From positions 62,001 to 126,000 of the forward strand of contig NZ_WITJ01000003.1 of the NCBI RefSeq assembly GCF_009601015.1: 64,000 nucleotides of DNA, written 5' to 3'. Under the pieces are notes generated by a model. The model did not search any database. It saw only the letters and a list, made by a program, of their open reading frames with translations, and was not told the origin of the DNA. Made by a program: the position numbers and the translations under genes. This document shows, in pieces, positions 61,846 to 64,000 of this stretch (position 1 is its first letter; each line of letters opens with the position of its first letter). Source of the DNA: Lactococcus hircilactis (GTDB taxonomy: Bacteria > Bacillota > Bacilli > Lactobacillales > Streptococcaceae).

Positions 61846-64000
61846 ATGTCTCTCAAAGAACTTAATCATATTACCTATTTTGAGCTAAATAATGAAATTA
61901 ATATCCCTGTCAATGGTGCGATTCCACTTGCTAGAGATCGTGATGCCATCAGCGCTTTTTTTGAAGAAAATGTCAAACCAAATCGTTTTCGTGCGGAAAC
62001 CTATCAACAAAAAATCGAGTGGCTGATTGAACAGACTTATCTTGAGGAAGCGTTTATCCGTAAATACGATCCTCTTTTTGTGACAGGATTAAGAAAAGAG
62101 TTGGAAGCGTTCCAATTTCATTTTGATTCTTTTATGGCGGCTTATAAATTTTACACGCAATATGCGATGAAAAATAACGATGGTACGCTTTATTTAGAGG
62201 ATTTTGAAGATCGTGTGTTGATGAACGCACTTTACATGGCGGATGGTAGTGAAACGCTCGCGCGTGATTTAGCTTTTTCTATGATCAATCGACGCTATCA
62301 ACCCGCAACACCTACGTTTTTAAATGCGGGACGGAAACGACGTGGAGAATTTGTTTCTTGCTTTTTGCTTCAAATCTCTGATGATATGAACTCAATTGGA
62401 CGAACCATTAACTCTGCACTGCAACTTTCAAAAAATGGTGGCGGTGTGGGGTTAAACTTATCAAATTTGCGTGGTGCAGGTGCTCCAATCAAAGGATATG
62501 ACGGCGTCGCTGCTGGCGTAGTACCGGTCATGAAATTATTTGAGGATGCGTTTTCTTATGCGAATCAGCTTGGACAACGTCAAGGGGCTGGTGTGGTTTA
62601 TCTTTCAATTTTTCATCCCGACATTTTGGAATTTCTTTCCACTAAAAAAGAAAATGCGGATGAGAAAATTCGAGTCAAAACGCTTTCTCTTGGTGTCACC
62701 ATTCCTGATAAGTTTTATGAGTTGGTCAAAAAAGGTGAAGTCATGTACACGTTTGAGCCTTATACTGTTGAGCGCGTGTATGGTAAACCATTTGTGGAAG
62801 TGGATCTTTCAGCGCAATACGATGCGATGGTCGCTAATCCGCAAATTCGCAAGAAAAAATTGGATGCACGAATGGTTGAGCAAGAAATTTCAAAATTACA
62901 GCAAGAATCAGGTTATCCTTATGTTGTGAATGTTGATACTGCAAATCGTGCCAATCCTGTTGATGGCATCATTTCAATGTCAAATCTTTGTTCTGAAATT
63001 TTACAAGTTCAAACGGCTTCTGAATTAAATGATGATCAAACTTACAAAACTGTCGGAACAGATGTGGCTTGTAATCTTGGCTCAACAAATATTATGAACA
63101 TGATGACATCAAAAGCATCCTTTGGACCAGCTATTGAATCAATGGTGCGTGCATTAACTTTTATTTCTGAAACGACGAATTTGGACACTGTTCCAACTGT
63201 TCGAAAAGGAAATGGAGAAATGCATGCAATTGGGCTTGGTGCAATGGGATTGCATAGTTTCTTAGCCAACCATCACATTCATTATGATTCTAAAGCGGCG
63301 GTGGAATTCACGAGTGTTTATTTCATGTTATTGAATTATTATACTTTAGTTGCTTCAAATAAATTGGCGCTTGAAAAAGGGGCGAGTTTTGCAGGATTTG
63401 AAAAATCTGCTTATGCGGATGGTTCTTATTTTGATAAATATTTGACACATGATTTTTTTGCAGCAACTTCAACTCAAGTTCAAGCGTTGTTTGCCGATAT
63501 AAAAGTGCCGACTTTAGACGATTGGGCTGCATTAAAAGCGTCAGTAATGACAGGTGGGGTTTATAACTCTTACCGTATGGCTGTCGCTCCAAATGGTTCT
63601 ATTTCATACATCAATGATTGCTCTTCTTCAATTCATCCTATTGTTAATCGGATTGAAGAACGTCAAGAAAAGAAAGTTGGAAAAATCTATTATCCAGCAG
63701 CTGGTCTTGCAACAGATACCATTCCATATTACAAATCCGCTTATGATACGGATATGCGTGCTGTGATTGATGTTTATGCTGCAGCGACCGAACACGTTGA
63801 TCAAGGCTTATCACTCACATTATTTATGCGTTCAACTTTGCCTGAGGGGCTGTATGAGTGGAAGGTTTCGAGCAACAAAATGACAACACGTGATCTGTCC
63901 ATTTTGCGAAATTATGCTTATAAAAAAGGCATCAAAACGATTTATTATATCCGCACATTCACAGATGACGAGGATGAAGTCGGTGCTAATCAATGTGAAA
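61846..64000 (+). CDS. nrdE: Class Ib ribonucleotide reductase alpha subunit (5' part)
   Basis: NrdE reduces ribonucleoside diphosphates to deoxy forms. The window holds 718 codons from the ATG at 61846 (GAAAGG upstream); the frame is still open at the last base. ATPTFLNAGRKRRGEFVSCFLLQ, NGGGVGLNLSNLRG, SNLCSEILQV with an active-site Cys, and the radical-transfer region are present, and the sequence stops at GANQCE, just before the end of the protein. A degenerate palindrome (63537-63552) encodes ASVMTG. Confidence 0.96.
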   Translation, partial: MSLKELNHITYFELNNEINIPVNGAIPLARDRDAISAFFEENVKPNRFRAETYQQKIEWLIEQTYLEEAFIRKYDPLFVTGLRKELEAFQFHFDSFMAAYKFYTQYAMKNNDGTLYLEDFEDRVLMNALYMADGSETLARDLAFSMINRRYQPATPTFLNAGRKRRGEFVSCFLLQISDDMNSIGRTINSALQLSKNGGGVGLNLSNLRGAGAPIKGYDGVAAGVVPVMKLFEDAFSYANQLGQRQGAGVVYLSIFHPDILEFLSTKKENADEKIRVKTLSLGVTIPDKFYELVKKGEVMYTFEPYTVERVYGKPFVEVDLSAQYDAMVANPQIRKKKLDARMVEQEISKLQQESGYPYVVNVDTANRANPVDGIISMSNLCSEILQVQTASELNDDQTYKTVGTDVACNLGSTNIMNMMTSKASFGPAIESMVRALTFISETTNLDTVPTVRKGNGEMHAIGLGAMGLHSFLANHHIHYDSKAAVEFTSVYFMLLNYYTLVASNKLALEKGASFAGFEKSAYADGSYFDKYLTHDFFAATSTQVQALFADIKVPTLDDWAALKASVMTGGVYNSYRMAVAPNGSISYINDCSSSIHPIVNRIEERQEKKVGKIYYPAAGLATDTIPYYKSAYDTDMRAVIDVYAAATEHVDQGLSLTLFMRSTLPEGLYEWKVSSNKMTTRDLSILRNYAYKKGIKTIYYIRTFTDDEDEVGANQCE

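Overview
The window is a low-GC Gram-positive chromosome segment that I place in Lactococcus or a very close relative. The grounds are a las-type glycolytic operon (pfkA, pyk, ldh), a leu operon preceded by a four-leucine leader peptide, a pyrK-pyrD-pyrF operon with PyrR attenuator, lactococcal-style NagR operators, and a tmRNA whose tag reads AKNNTQTFAYAA. It is ordinary chromosome: I found no phage, insertion sequence, CRISPR array, rRNA or tRNA.

Layout. 1-4761: end of a nucleoside ABC permease gene, then a LysR regulator divergent from metE-metF. 4883-10609: leucine operon on the minus strand (leader peptide, leuA, a decayed small ORF, a LysE-type exporter, leuB, leuC, leuD). 10725-16350: las operon with two tandem pyruvate kinase genes (pfkA, pyk, pyk, ldh). 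16438-19618: nagA, then a TelA/XpaC-like pair. 19859-24552: gpsA, galU, then a NusG_II/Gx-transporter/polyprenyl-synthase/rsmG cluster. 24618-28297: bacteriocin immunity gene and the pyr operon. 28366-32236: tandem 122-bp promoter repeats feeding an SPFH/zinc-ribbon/TPM membrane-stress locus. 32274-36453: an rRNA pseudouridine synthase and carB with its own PyrR attenuator. 36486-41188: glutathione peroxidase, a glucosaminidase, ylxM, tmRNA, a PadR/DUF2812 pair, CsbD and small membrane proteins. 41407-47735: two-component system, glmS, rluD, lspA, merR. 47923-50139: a MerR-controlled efflux operon of deviating composition. 50332-54187: methionine and sulfur genes (MetE-like, T-box-controlled metA, malY-type lyase). 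54215-60310: parC, elaA-like gene, exonuclease, parE. 60311-64000: plsY and nrdHIE, with nrdE cut by the window end.

The strongest unexplained signal is a 16-bp palindrome, CTGTCAGTACTGACAG. I count ten exact copies and thirteen close variants in 64 kb, where chance predicts essentially none. Eleven lie between genes, several extended by matching A/T arms into intrinsic terminators, and one lies in each PyrR attenuator. Twelve lie inside genes and are translated as L-S-(V/A)-L-T or V-S-(T/A)-D, the only two reading frames that avoid a stop. In RsmG, PyrK and CarB the encoded peptides appear to replace native residues without changing length; in ParC, the exonuclease and a zinc-ribbon protein they sit in linkers or tails. 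This looks like a genome-wide dispersed element under nucleotide-level selection or spread. What maintains it is unknown to me.

Regulation is well marked: leucine attenuation, two PyrR attenuators, a methionine T-box, a cre-like site before pfkA, a TGTGA-N6-TCACA operator at ldh, NagR operators at nagA and glmS, a 19-bp-spacer MerR promoter, a PadR palindrome and NrdR boxes. Four genes have a -10 element about six to eight bases before the ATG and look leaderless.
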